From Paenibacillus qinlingensis (lineage in GTDB: Bacteria > Bacillota > Bacilli > Paenibacillales > NBRC-103111): DNA of 64,000 bases. The notes beneath the pieces were generated by a model. That model was not told where the DNA came from, searched no databases, and saw only the letters and a program-made list of their open reading frames with translations. Position numbers and translations under genes: made by a program. The number at the start of each line of letters is the position of its first letter. The stretch's first letter is position 1. Where the stretch lies: the NCBI RefSeq assembly GCF_013204845.1, contig NZ_JABMKY010000001.1:62001-126000 (forward strand), read 5' to 3'. This document shows positions 1-7,221 of this stretch, in pieces.

Positions 1-129
1 CAAAGCGTGCTCGTTCGCTTCCTCTTGCTCATTCCAGAACTTCACACCATAGTAAGCGAGTCCATAGTGGTTAACCAGTGTAGTTGTATAAATTTGCTCG
101 GACTCTTTCTGCTGCAGTACATAAGGCAT
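1..129 (-). CDS. Hypothetical protein, N-terminal part only
   Basis: An open frame of 43 codons runs off the left edge of the window. It begins MPYVLQQKESEQ and is preceded by a strong AGGAGG ribosome binding site about 9 bases before the ATG. The visible part is hydrophilic with several aromatic residues (a YYGVKFW stretch) and no signal peptide. It lies 94 bases downstream of the alpha-beta 2-oxoacid:ferredoxin oxidoreductase gene on the same strand, so it may belong to that transcript, although a hairpin lies between them. I do not recognise the family. The strong ribosome binding site and open frame make it a real gene; its function is unknown. Confidence 0.65.
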   Translation of the reverse strand, partial: MPYVLQQKESEQIYTTTLVNHYGLAYYGVKFWNEQEEANEHAL

Positions 130-150
130 TTCCCTATACCTCCTGTTGAG

Positions 151-182
151 AAGGCCCATTCGCCATAACGGGAATGGGCCTT
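151..182 (-). terminator. Hairpin after the alpha-beta oxidoreductase gene
   Basis: AAGGCCCATTC and GAATGGGCCTT form an 11-bp perfect stem around a 10-base loop. There is no clear T-run on either side, so it may be a weak terminator, a processing site or an mRNA-stabilising hairpin between two co-transcribed genes. Confidence 0.45.
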
Positions 183-222
183 CGTTTGTAGAACAAGCTT
201 ATCAGATAACGGTCACGCCAAC

Positions 223-2526
223 TTATAAATAAGCATTCTCATGCTTAGCTTTAAGCATATTCCAACGACGCTCAACTTCCGTCTCGAACGATTTCAGTGA
301 ACCTTCATACTCGGGTTTCGTAAGATGTTTCGTTTTCCCCATCGTTTTCAACCAGTCGGATAACGGAATCTTCTTACTCTTATCTTCCGGATTGTAGGTA
401 ATTGAAGTAACCCCATGCTCCACCTCATAAAGTGGGAAGAAACAGGAATCCACAGCAGCACCAACGATGTTGGAGCCCTCTTGGTCATCAGACAGCCAGT
501 TCAATGGGCATGCAATGAGAATTTTGCCATACACCAAGCCCTCATGCTGCGCATACCATTGCGCCTTCGCCGCTTTCTTGACCAGATCTTGCGGATACGC
601 TTCAGATCCCGTAAAGACATATGGAATATGCGTCGCTGCCATAATTTGTGCCGTATCTTTATGATGGAATACTTTCCCACCTTGATGTTTACCGACATTA
701 GAGGTCGAAGTCCGGTGTCCCATCGGCGTTGAATACGACAACTGTGCACCAGTGTTCATATAACCTTCATTATCGTACTCTAGAATAATCATTTTATGAT
801 TTCGAAGTGCAGCACCGATGGCCGGCCCCATTCCGATATCCATACCGCCATCGCCAGTAATCATGACGAAAGTGAAATCATCCTTCAATCCTAGATGATC
901 AAGTTCTCCACGGCGCTTCCGCTCCCAGAACATCTCTACAACACCTGACAACGTTGCTGCGCCATTCTGGAACAGATTGTGGATGTAAGTAGCTTTATGC
1001 GCCGAGTACGGATAACCCGTTGTTACAACCATCGCACAGCCTGTATGGAAAATAGAGACAATATCTCCCTCAATTCCTTTGAAAAACAATTCGAGTCCTG
1101 AGAAAATACCGCAGCCAGGACAAGCGCCATGACCTGGTGCAATCCGCTTCGGCTTTTTCGTCAAGGATCGAAGCGGTGGGATGCGTACATTTAATTTCCC
1201 TGTATTCTCATCAGGGGTAACGGTGATGAGACCCGTCTTCAGATCTTCATACTTCATCGGCGTCAATACTCGCTTCGGTGCTTTCGAGGGATCCCCCGGC
1301 GTATGGCCGTAGTAATCGAAAGGCACTTCCACCTTGCCGCTCTCCATCGCGTCAATGGCGAATTGGAACAGATTATGCCCATCCTCGGCATAAAAGTCTT
1401 TGCCACCTAAGCCATAGATTCGGCTTATGACAAGCGTGTCTCTGTTCCCGTTTGTGAACAGCGCCGCTTTAATTTCATTGACCATGTTGCCGCCATGTCC
1501 GCCATAGGAATCCGCGCGATCGCCTACGGTGATCGCTTTCACGTTCTTCAGCGCCTCTGCAATCTGCTTCGCTGGGAAAGGTCGGATCAGGTTCGGTGCA
1601 ATCGAACCTGCTTTAATGCCCTTCTCGCGGAGCTGGTCGACGACATCCTTGATGATTTCGGAAGCCGAATTCATCAGGAATACCGCGACTTCCGCGTCCT
1701 CCATCCGATATAGCTCTAGAATCGGATAGTCACGGCCCGTCAATTCGGCATACTCCTGCCGAATACGGTCATATACACCTTCGGCGTTATACATCGCCAT
1801 CGACTGTTGATAACAATTATTAATGTAATCCGGCTCATTCATATAAGGTCCGACGGTAATCGGATTATTACGATCTAAGGTATCTGGGAAGCCCTGTGGC
1901 TTCTCACCTACGAATGCCTGCACATCAGCCCGATGTGCGAAGGTTTGCACTCTGCGCTTTTGGTGAGAGGTGAAATACCCATCGGATGCGACCATTACCG
2001 GCAAACGCACCTCAGGATCCTCTGCTAATTTCAGCGCCATAATATTCATATCATATACAGCTTGCGGATCACGACACATAACAATCGGCCAACCTGTATT
2101 TAGAGCATAATAAAGATCTGAATGATCACCATGAATATTCAGCGGTCCCGAAACGGAACGGCAAACCAAATTCATAACCATCGGAAAACGTGTGCCTGAT
2201 TGTACCGGCATTTGCTCCAACATATACAAATAACCGTTGGCGCTTGTCGCGTTAAATACGCGGCCGCCAGCAGTTGATGCGCCATAACATATACCCGCTG
2301 AACCATGTTCACCGTCGGCAGGAATTAATACAATGTCATGTTGTCCATTGGACTTCATGAGATCTAGAAACTGAGCTACTTCCGTGGATGGTGAAATTGG
2401 GAAGTATCCCATGACATGATAATTTATTTGATGTGCGGCATAGGCAGCCATTTCATTCCCTGATTCATACACGATGCGCTGTTCGACTTTCGCTACCCCA
2501 AATTCCTGCTTGATATCAATGGACAT
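223..2526 (-). CDS. 2-oxoacid:ferredoxin oxidoreductase, fused alpha-beta subunits
   Basis: This 767-residue protein joins the two catalytic halves of a pyruvate/2-oxoacid:ferredoxin oxidoreductase, which decarboxylates a 2-oxoacid with CoA to an acyl-CoA and reduces ferredoxin. Residues ~1-430 are alpha-like (YFPISPSTEV near the start, equivalent to the YPITPS motif). Residues ~450-767 are beta-like: ACPGCG, HTGCA and the thiamine diphosphate motif GDGGMDIG with a downstream NEGYMNTG. A GAAGGGTGG ribosome binding site precedes the ATG. The gene follows the gamma-delta partner by 34 bases, so the two genes encode a full four-domain enzyme. The substrate cannot be read from sequence; pyruvate or a branched-chain oxoacid is possible. 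It is distinct from the KorA/KorB pair at 12.3-14.9 kb. Confidence 0.9.
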   Translation of the reverse strand: MSIDIKQEFGVAKVEQRIVYESGNEMAAYAAHQINYHVMGYFPISPSTEVAQFLDLMKSNGQHDIVLIPADGEHGSAGICYGASTAGGRVFNATSANGYLYMLEQMPVQSGTRFPMVMNLVCRSVSGPLNIHGDHSDLYYALNTGWPIVMCRDPQAVYDMNIMALKLAEDPEVRLPVMVASDGYFTSHQKRRVQTFAHRADVQAFVGEKPQGFPDTLDRNNPITVGPYMNEPDYINNCYQQSMAMYNAEGVYDRIRQEYAELTGRDYPILELYRMEDAEVAVFLMNSASEIIKDVVDQLREKGIKAGSIAPNLIRPFPAKQIAEALKNVKAITVGDRADSYGGHGGNMVNEIKAALFTNGNRDTLVISRIYGLGGKDFYAEDGHNLFQFAIDAMESGKVEVPFDYYGHTPGDPSKAPKRVLTPMKYEDLKTGLITVTPDENTGKLNVRIPPLRSLTKKPKRIAPGHGACPGCGIFSGLELFFKGIEGDIVSIFHTGCAMVVTTGYPYSAHKATYIHNLFQNGAATLSGVVEMFWERKRRGELDHLGLKDDFTFVMITGDGGMDIGMGPAIGAALRNHKMIILEYDNEGYMNTGAQLSYSTPMGHRTSTSNVGKHQGGKVFHHKDTAQIMAATHIPYVFTGSEAYPQDLVKKAAKAQWYAQHEGLVYGKILIACPLNWLSDDQEGSNIVGAAVDSCFFPLYEVEHGVTSITYNPEDKSKKIPLSDWLKTMGKTKHLTKPEYEGSLKSFETEVERRWNMLKAKHENAYL

Positions 2527-2560
2527 GCGTGTAGTTCCACCCTTCTCCCATAAATACTCT

Positions 2561-3571
2561 CTAAGAGTTTATAGCTAGATTGAAACGATGAGGCATGCGA
2601 TTTAAATCTGCATAACCATCTTCTTCACGCTCACTGGAGAGCGCATCGGTTGGACAAGCTTGTACACATTTAAGGCAACCTTTACAGTATTGATAGTCTA
2701 TGCCTTGCAGGAACATTTGGGGACGCCCTTTTTTGTCAGGGAACTCATCCCATACGAAACAAAAGTCAGGACACACATTATCGCATGAAGCGCAATGAAT
2801 ACAGGAATCTTCATGGAAATGAGGCATCATCCCAGCACGGGAAATACTTAAATCTTTAAGTATACTATTACCAGGGTTCGTAACGACACCACCGATAGGT
2901 TGTGTAGCAAAGCCCAGTACTGGAGTATCATACCGCACAAAATCTGGCATGGATTCCCCTTCTGGAAGCGCATACGTTTGGAAAACGACTTCGTTATATC
3001 CACGATCAAATGTACGTAACGCTGGTGCGACTGCAAGCGGGTATTTCTTCTCTAAAGACTTTCTAATGACACCACGCATGACATCTGGATCCAAAAAATC
3101 ACATAACCGGAACATGGCTCCAAGCATGGCCATATTAACACGATTCTTCTCCTCGAGCGAGATACCAATTGCGTCAATGACTGCAATCGTTCCCCCCCTG
3201 AGTTTCATCTTCTCCTTTAATTCATCAGGCGTTTTCGTTGAATTTACTAACACGGTACTATCCTCATAGATGCCACTGATAACGTTTACAGTTTTGGAAA
3301 GAGACTCATGAAAAACACCTACAACATGCGGTCGTTCAACGGGTGATGTATCCCGAATCTTCGTATCCATGTCACAAAAGCGAATATGTGCTTTTACTGC
3401 CGATCCTTTCTTCTCAGACCCATAGGATGAGAAACTGACACCGTTCAAACCAACGCCAACGACTCCTGCTTCAGCCAGCATTTTACCTGCCAGATTCGCG
3501 CCTAGACCGCCGATGGATTCCAGTCTTATCTCGAAAAATCCGAGATCGTTCAATTTAGGTAAAGTTACCAT
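2561..3571 (-). CDS. 2-oxoacid:ferredoxin oxidoreductase, fused gamma-delta (ferredoxin) subunits
   Basis: The 336-residue protein carries a gamma-type domain (FEIRLESIGGLGANLAGKML near the N-terminus) followed by a C-terminal dicluster ferredoxin (delta) domain. Its two four-Cys motifs, CIHCASCDNVCPDFC and CKGCLKCVQACP, bind two [4Fe-4S] clusters that carry electrons away from the thiamine site of the partner. I chose the start MVTLPKL because AAGGAGACC lies just upstream; a start 10 codons earlier has no such site. The gene leads a two-gene operon with the alpha-beta fusion, and a sigma-A-like promoter is visible upstream. The fusion is a normal subunit arrangement in some Firmicutes. Confidence in the family is high; the substrate is open. 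Confidence 0.9.
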   Translation of the reverse strand: MVTLPKLNDLGFFEIRLESIGGLGANLAGKMLAEAGVVGVGLNGVSFSSYGSEKKGSAVKAHIRFCDMDTKIRDTSPVERPHVVGVFHESLSKTVNVISGIYEDSTVLVNSTKTPDELKEKMKLRGGTIAVIDAIGISLEEKNRVNMAMLGAMFRLCDFLDPDVMRGVIRKSLEKKYPLAVAPALRTFDRGYNEVVFQTYALPEGESMPDFVRYDTPVLGFATQPIGGVVTNPGNSILKDLSISRAGMMPHFHEDSCIHCASCDNVCPDFCFVWDEFPDKKGRPQMFLQGIDYQYCKGCLKCVQACPTDALSSEREEDGYADLNRMPHRFNLAINS

Positions 3572-3636
3572 GCTTGGTCTCCTTTCAAAAATGAACCGCA
3601 TATAGAGTGAATAGTGTGAATAATAAATCTACTATT

Positions 3637-3664
3637 ATTGTAACAAGAAATGGCTGGTAATCAA
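3637..3664 (-). promoter_or_regulatory. Predicted sigma-A promoter of the oxidoreductase operon
   Basis: On the minus strand TTGATT and TACAAT are spaced 16 bases apart and point to the gamma-delta gene, about 65 bases upstream of its start codon. The match is moderate. Read-through from the small gene upstream (3685-3852) is also possible because no strong terminator separates them. Confidence 0.45.
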
Positions 3665-3684
3665 CCTTTTTTTAAATCAGCCAT

Positions 3685-3852
3685 TCAAAGTAAATAATCA
3701 ATGATGAGTCCGCATTTGCCCAAATAGAAACTTAACGATTCCCGTTCCACTTCAATGTCATTCTCCCTTGACTCACAATCTTCACAAACGTCTACATAAT
3801 CGTCTTCAATCGGATTAAACACAACACCGCACACCTGTGAGCACAACCGCAT
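3685..3852 (-). CDS. Small Cys-rich hypothetical protein (55 aa)
   Basis: A 55-codon frame starts MRLCSQVCGVVF, preceded by GAGGAGAG, and ends at TGA. It has a CxxxC pair (residues 4 and 8), a CxxC pair in DVCEDCE (23 and 26) and a fifth Cys (47), in a strongly acidic protein. Such a pattern suggests a small metal-binding (zinc ribbon-like) or redox protein, but this is inference. There is no signal peptide or membrane segment. A perfect CcpA cre site lies 35 bases upstream of the start codon, and the oxidoreductase operon follows about 110 bases downstream on the same strand. I do not recognise a named family. Confidence 0.7.
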   Translation of the reverse strand: MRLCSQVCGVVFNPIEDDYVDVCEDCESRENDIEVERESLSFYLGKCGLIIDYLL

Positions 3853-3886
3853 TCACATCTCTCCTCGGCTTCAAATCCCTCAATAT

Positions 3887-3900
3887 TGTAAACGTTTGCA
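3887..3900. promoter_or_regulatory. CcpA cre site (catabolite-responsive element)
   Basis: TGTAAACGTTTGCA matches the Gram-positive cre consensus TGWAARCGYTWNCW at every position. It lies between the divergent small Cys-rich gene and the sensor kinase gene. It is just downstream of a possible -10 box (TATAAT on the minus strand, 3916-3921), a position where CcpA would act as a roadblock on the small gene and perhaps on the oxidoreductase operon. Confidence 0.7.
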
Positions 3901-3915
3901 AACTATGTTTTCTTT

Positions 3916-3921
3916 ATTATA
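3916..3921 (-). promoter_or_regulatory. Possible -10 box of the small Cys-rich gene
   Basis: A perfect TATAAT on the minus strand lies 64 bases upstream of the small gene's start codon. No good -35 hexamer is found at 16-18 bases, so this is tentative. A start point near 3909 would place the cre site at roughly +9 to +22. Confidence 0.35.
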
Positions 3922-3989
3922 CAGCGGTTTATACTTCAATGACTATAAGTCTTTATGAAATCTTTAGCATTCCGAATTGACCAATTCAC

Positions 3990-4017
3990 TTGATTCAAAC
4001 TACATTTATGAGATAAT
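3990..4017 (+). promoter_or_regulatory. Predicted sigma-A promoter of the sensor kinase
   Basis: TTGATT and GATAAT are spaced 16 bases apart on the plus strand. The predicted start is about 40 bases before the TTG start codon of the kinase. Confidence 0.45.
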
Positions 4018-4064
4018 GTAGAAATAATTGCCAGATTGTCGAAATATGGAAAGGATGCATAGCA

Positions 4065-5312
4065 TTGCTTCATTTCATTATTGCCAATGAACTTCAAAAC
4101 CTGTTCTACATCATGAGCGCTGCTCTGCTCCATCTTATTCTTGCTCCTCATTTCATGCATAAAGAAAAGCACTTAAATATCTTCTTCTCTTTAATTCTAG
4201 GAAGTTTCATCCTCCTCTATTGGAACTTTGCGGATATTGATCCCTTAATCTACTCCTTACAATTAGTCCCTGTCTGCTTGCTTTTTGTGACACTAGGTGT
4301 TGGCATTGCGCCTTCGATCATGACTTGGATCATATTTAATATCGGTTGTATGTTCGTCTTGAACTATTATTGGGAGCCCGCGCTACTAAGCAGTACGTTC
4401 TTACTGATGTTAGGAATTCTAGTTCGAAATCGCGTAGCTAATGCCGTTTTGATAGTGAAACTCATGTATGCAACCGGAATCCTGATCATATATGAACTAT
4501 TGTATGCACCACTTGCTCCTTATGTCTTAGCACCATTTTCCTTATATACTGGCTTTGTTTTAGCCCTTGCTTTTATCTCACTTTGGATTATGATATCATT
4601 ACTTTTTTTTATTAATAAATATGAAATTCAAAGAACTCATATCGCTCATCTAGAAAAAAATCGCATGCTTGCCGAATTGTCGGCTACAGTTTCACATGAA
4701 ATTCGCAATCCGCTTACGTCAACTCGTGGATTTCTGCAATTACTGGCAAGATCGGATCTTACTCCTCTGGATCGTCGGCGTTATGTCGATCATGCGTTAT
4801 CAGGCGTGGATCAAGCCATAACGATATTGACGGATTTCCTTAATTATGCGAAACCCTCCGTTGACAGGAAAGAGCAACTTGATATTAAGGAAGAACTGGA
4901 ACATACGATTCGATTTATTACACCCTATGCAATTGATTTTCAAATTACGATTGATATTTCACATGAATGTGATACACCTCTTTATATTCTTGGAGAGTCT
5001 CAGAAGCTTCGCCAATGTTTACTTAATCTGATTAAGAATGCTATTGAATCCATGCCCAATGGCGGAAAGCTATCCTTACGTACTTACAAACATCCTAGTG
5101 CCGTTCAAATCTCGATTACAGACACCGGAGTTGGTATGACTAGCAAACAATTGAATTCACTGGGCAAGCCTTTCTACACGACCAAACAACACGGCACTGG
5201 ACTTGGACTTGTCGTCGTCATGAGTCTAATCAAGAAAATGAATGGCAAAATTTCATTCACTAGCAGCCTCAATTGTGGCACGCAATGTTCTATTATTTTT
5301 CAGCAATACTGA
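4065..5312 (+). CDS. Membrane-bound sensor histidine kinase, Kin (sporulation kinase)-like
   Basis: The 415-residue protein has about six hydrophobic segments in residues ~10-185 and no large extracellular loop. A short linker and a complete transmitter follow: H-box SHEIRNPLTS, N-box LLNLIKNAIESMP, G1 DTGVGM and G2 GTGLGL. The architecture resembles KinB-type kinases that feed the Spo0 phosphorelay. It is the only plus-strand gene here and has no response regulator beside it, as expected for an orphan kinase using a shared partner such as Spo0F; that role is inference. The start is a TTG with GGAAAGG upstream; an ATG 23 codons later (MSAALLH) is the alternative. A hairpin terminator follows directly. 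Confidence 0.88.
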   Translation: MLHFIIANELQNLFYIMSAALLHLILAPHFMHKEKHLNIFFSLILGSFILLYWNFADIDPLIYSLQLVPVCLLFVTLGVGIAPSIMTWIIFNIGCMFVLNYYWEPALLSSTFLLMLGILVRNRVANAVLIVKLMYATGILIIYELLYAPLAPYVLAPFSLYTGFVLALAFISLWIMISLLFFINKYEIQRTHIAHLEKNRMLAELSATVSHEIRNPLTSTRGFLQLLARSDLTPLDRRRYVDHALSGVDQAITILTDFLNYAKPSVDRKEQLDIKEELEHTIRFITPYAIDFQITIDISHECDTPLYILGESQKLRQCLLNLIKNAIESMPNGGKLSLRTYKHPSAVQISITDTGVGMTSKQLNSLGKPFYTTKQHGTGLGLVVVMSLIKKMNGKISFTSSLNCGTQCSIIFQQY

Positions 5313-5320
5313 ACAAACCC

Positions 5321-5368
5321 AAAAAAGCAAGCTAGACAAGAGGTACGCTCTTAGCTAACTTGCTTTTT
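5321..5368. terminator. Bidirectional terminator between the kinase and phosphatase genes
   Basis: AAAAAGCAAG and CTTGCTTTTT form the outer stem, with an inner AAGAG/CTCTT stem. A-runs and T-runs on the two sides allow it to serve both converging genes. Confidence 0.85.
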
Positions 5369-5385
5369 ATTGTGTTGTATGCCAC

Positions 5386-5874
5386 TTACTTAATTAATCC
5401 ATGTTGTTCCACGATATGCGCAAGCAACCGACTACAACTTTCCTCGACCATCTCATATACTTCTTGAAATTTCCCCGTATAGTACGGATCAGGTACTTCA
5501 GTAATTGTCTGATTACTTGAAAAGTCCAACAATTTATATATCGATGCACGGTTCTCGTTACCCGCAAATTCTGGAGCGAATGCAGCTAAGTTCACGAGAT
5601 TACTTTCATCCATAGCGATAATATACGTAAATTGATAGAAATCATCTGGGCGAACCTGTCTAGCTTTTAGCCCCTCATAAGCAATTTGATAGCGGTCAAG
5701 AATATCCCGTGTACCTTGATGAGGAGGATGGCCGATATGCCAATCCCCAGTACCCGCAGAATCAATTGAAATGATATCTTCAAGACCGGCTTCCTTCACT
5801 TGATGACGAAACACCGCTTCCGCCATTGGTGATCGGCAAATGTTACCCAAACAAACGAATAAGACCTTAATCAT
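5386..5874 (-). CDS. Low-molecular-weight protein tyrosine phosphatase
   Basis: At 162 residues this is the usual size for the family. The phosphate-binding loop CLGNICRSP (catalytic Cys8, Arg14) stands at the N-terminus and the general-acid Asp lies in DPYYT (~residue 129). Such enzymes dephosphorylate protein tyrosine (sometimes arginine) and act on bacterial tyrosine kinases, stress responses or exopolysaccharide control. The start codon overlaps the stop of the upstream ABC ATPase by four bases (ATGA), so the two are translationally coupled. The target is unknown. Confidence 0.93.
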   Translation of the reverse strand: MIKVLFVCLGNICRSPMAEAVFRHQVKEAGLEDIISIDSAGTGDWHIGHPPHQGTRDILDRYQIAYEGLKARQVRPDDFYQFTYIIAMDESNLVNLAAFAPEFAGNENRASIYKLLDFSSNQTITEVPDPYYTGKFQEVYEMVEESCSRLLAHIVEQHGLIK

Positions 5875-6605
5875 ATTTGACCAAAAACAAGCATTTTCTC
5901 GTTCAACGTGAGCGGTCTAGCTGGAATGTCCAAAACGATCCGACCTTCCGATACCCCCCAAATACGTGTGGCAAACCGCTCGGCGAGTTCGACCTTATGA
6001 AGCGTCGCTATCACGCTCATGTTCCGTTCTTTGCATAACGATTTCAAATCTTGGAGGATATATTCTGTTGATTTAGGATCAAGACCAGATACAGGTTCAT
6101 CAGCTACTAGAACTTTGGGCCCAAGAATCAGCGCTTTGGCAATGGCGACACGTTGCTGCTCCCCACCGCTAAGCTGACCAACTTTCTTTTCACCTTTATC
6201 TAGCAGACCAACTTTCTCCAAGAACTCCATGCTATCGATTTTCTCATTTCTTGACGATAAGCCTGTAACCATCCGAAGTGGAGCCTGATATACCCTACCC
6301 ATCAACACATTTTTGACAGCGCTTTTATTCCGATTTAGAAAAGGCTTCTCTTCCAGGTAAGCAAAATCCTTACCCAATTTGAACCGGTCCCACGGACCTG
6401 GCTTCGTTATATCATTCGAGTTATAAATGAGCTGACCGCTTGTCCATTTCTCTTGATGACTAATACAACGAAGCAGCGTTGTTTTCCCACTACCACTGCT
6501 GCCGATTACCGCGATAAACTCTCCTGCATCTACTTGAAAGCTAATTTGCGATAGGACTTGATTGTCCGGAGGGAATACTTTACTCAAATTTCGAACTGTC
6601 AGCAT
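5871..6605 (-). CDS. PhnC-like ABC transporter ATP-binding protein, without adjacent permease
   Basis: This 244-residue ATPase has Walker A GSSGSGKT (35-42), signature LSGGEQQR (145-152), Walker B VLVADEP (165-171), D-loop SGLDP and the switch His203. Overall it resembles PhnC-type (phosphonate/phosphite) ATPases. The Q-loop region reads AYLEEKPFL (82-90), where the family usually has a Gln: the residue that senses the permease looks replaced by Glu. No permease or binding-protein gene is adjacent; instead the tyrosine phosphatase gene overlaps the stop. It could serve a permease encoded elsewhere or act outside transport. PhnC as a name should be used with caution. Confidence 0.8.
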   Translation of the reverse strand: MLTVRNLSKVFPPDNQVLSQISFQVDAGEFIAVIGSSGSGKTTLLRCISHQEKWTSGQLIYNSNDITKPGPWDRFKLGKDFAYLEEKPFLNRNKSAVKNVLMGRVYQAPLRMVTGLSSRNEKIDSMEFLEKVGLLDKGEKKVGQLSGGEQQRVAIAKALILGPKVLVADEPVSGLDPKSTEYILQDLKSLCKERNMSVIATLHKVELAERFATRIWGVSEGRIVLDIPARPLTLNEKMLVFGQI

Positions 6606-6654
6606 GACAACTCTCCTTCACGTAAGCCTAGTGGTCATTCATAAGAAATAGTAA

Positions 6655-6698
6655 ATCGCCGCTCAACGAGGGCCATTGACCTGCTCGTTGAGGGCGAT
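6655..6698 (-). terminator. Hairpin between ricA and the ABC ATPase gene
   Basis: ATCGCC-CTCAACGAG pairs with its complement across a short loop, with one bulge. The stem is GC-rich and the downstream side is only modestly T-rich, so termination is likely but incomplete. Confidence 0.55.
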
Positions 6699-6721
6699 CC
6701 CTTCTCATTTACATGTCAAAA

Positions 6722-7186
6722 TTAATCGCATGAAGTTGGTGCTTCTGCCGCGCCAGCTTCAACATTAATTTTGTCCGAAATCGTGTCTCTAACTACGGAC
6801 ATAACAAGCTGAAGTAAATAATTGATATCTTCTTGGGTTTGCTTGAACTCATTAACGATGGGAATTCCATCTAATTCATCTTGCAGAACTTCGATTTCAT
6901 TCTCAATTTTTTCCACCATTTTCTTATTTTGGAACGTTTCAAAAGCAACAATCTCTTTTTGCTTCTTCTTAATCGAACTAATCAACCCTTGAATATCAGG
7001 ATTCGTTGCAATTTGCTTTTCAGCTTTTTGATAGAATTGAACTTCATTGGAAGTTGTAAGCAAAGCAGCTAGTTCCTTCGCTTTCGCCAGAATATCATCG
7101 CGTACGATCATTTCTGTATTCGTAAATTCCTCTACTTTAAAGGCATGAGGTTGGTTATCATCATGTGCATGATCACATTGGGACAT
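6722..7186 (-). CDS. ricA: RicA (YmcA) regulatory iron-sulfur protein
   Basis: The 154-residue protein belongs to the YlbF/YmcA helical family. In B. subtilis, RicA forms a complex with RicF and RicT that binds [4Fe-4S] clusters and partners RNase Y in mRNA processing, affecting sporulation, competence and biofilm formation. The core (EVQFYQKAEKQI, LQDELDGIPIVNEF) matches RicA. The C-terminus ends SCD, retaining the terminal Cys used for the cluster. An N-terminal extension CDHAHDDNQPH (residues 4-14) adds a further Cys and three His. The gene lies 35 bases downstream of miaB, the conserved order. Its partner RNase Y is encoded at 17.5 kb. Confidence 0.88.
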   Translation of the reverse strand: MSQCDHAHDDNQPHAFKVEEFTNTEMIVRDDILAKAKELAALLTTSNEVQFYQKAEKQIATNPDIQGLISSIKKKQKEIVAFETFQNKKMVEKIENEIEVLQDELDGIPIVNEFKQTQEDINYLLQLVMSVVRDTISDKINVEAGAAEAPTSCD

Positions 7187-7221
7187 TTCTTAACACGCTC
7201 CTATTTATCATGTTCGTAAAT

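Noticed and set aside
3936-4172. Minus-strand open frame of 78 codons overlapping the kinase start
   Set aside because: It covers the kinase promoter and N-terminus, has no ribosome binding site, and its composition is that of an antisense shadow.
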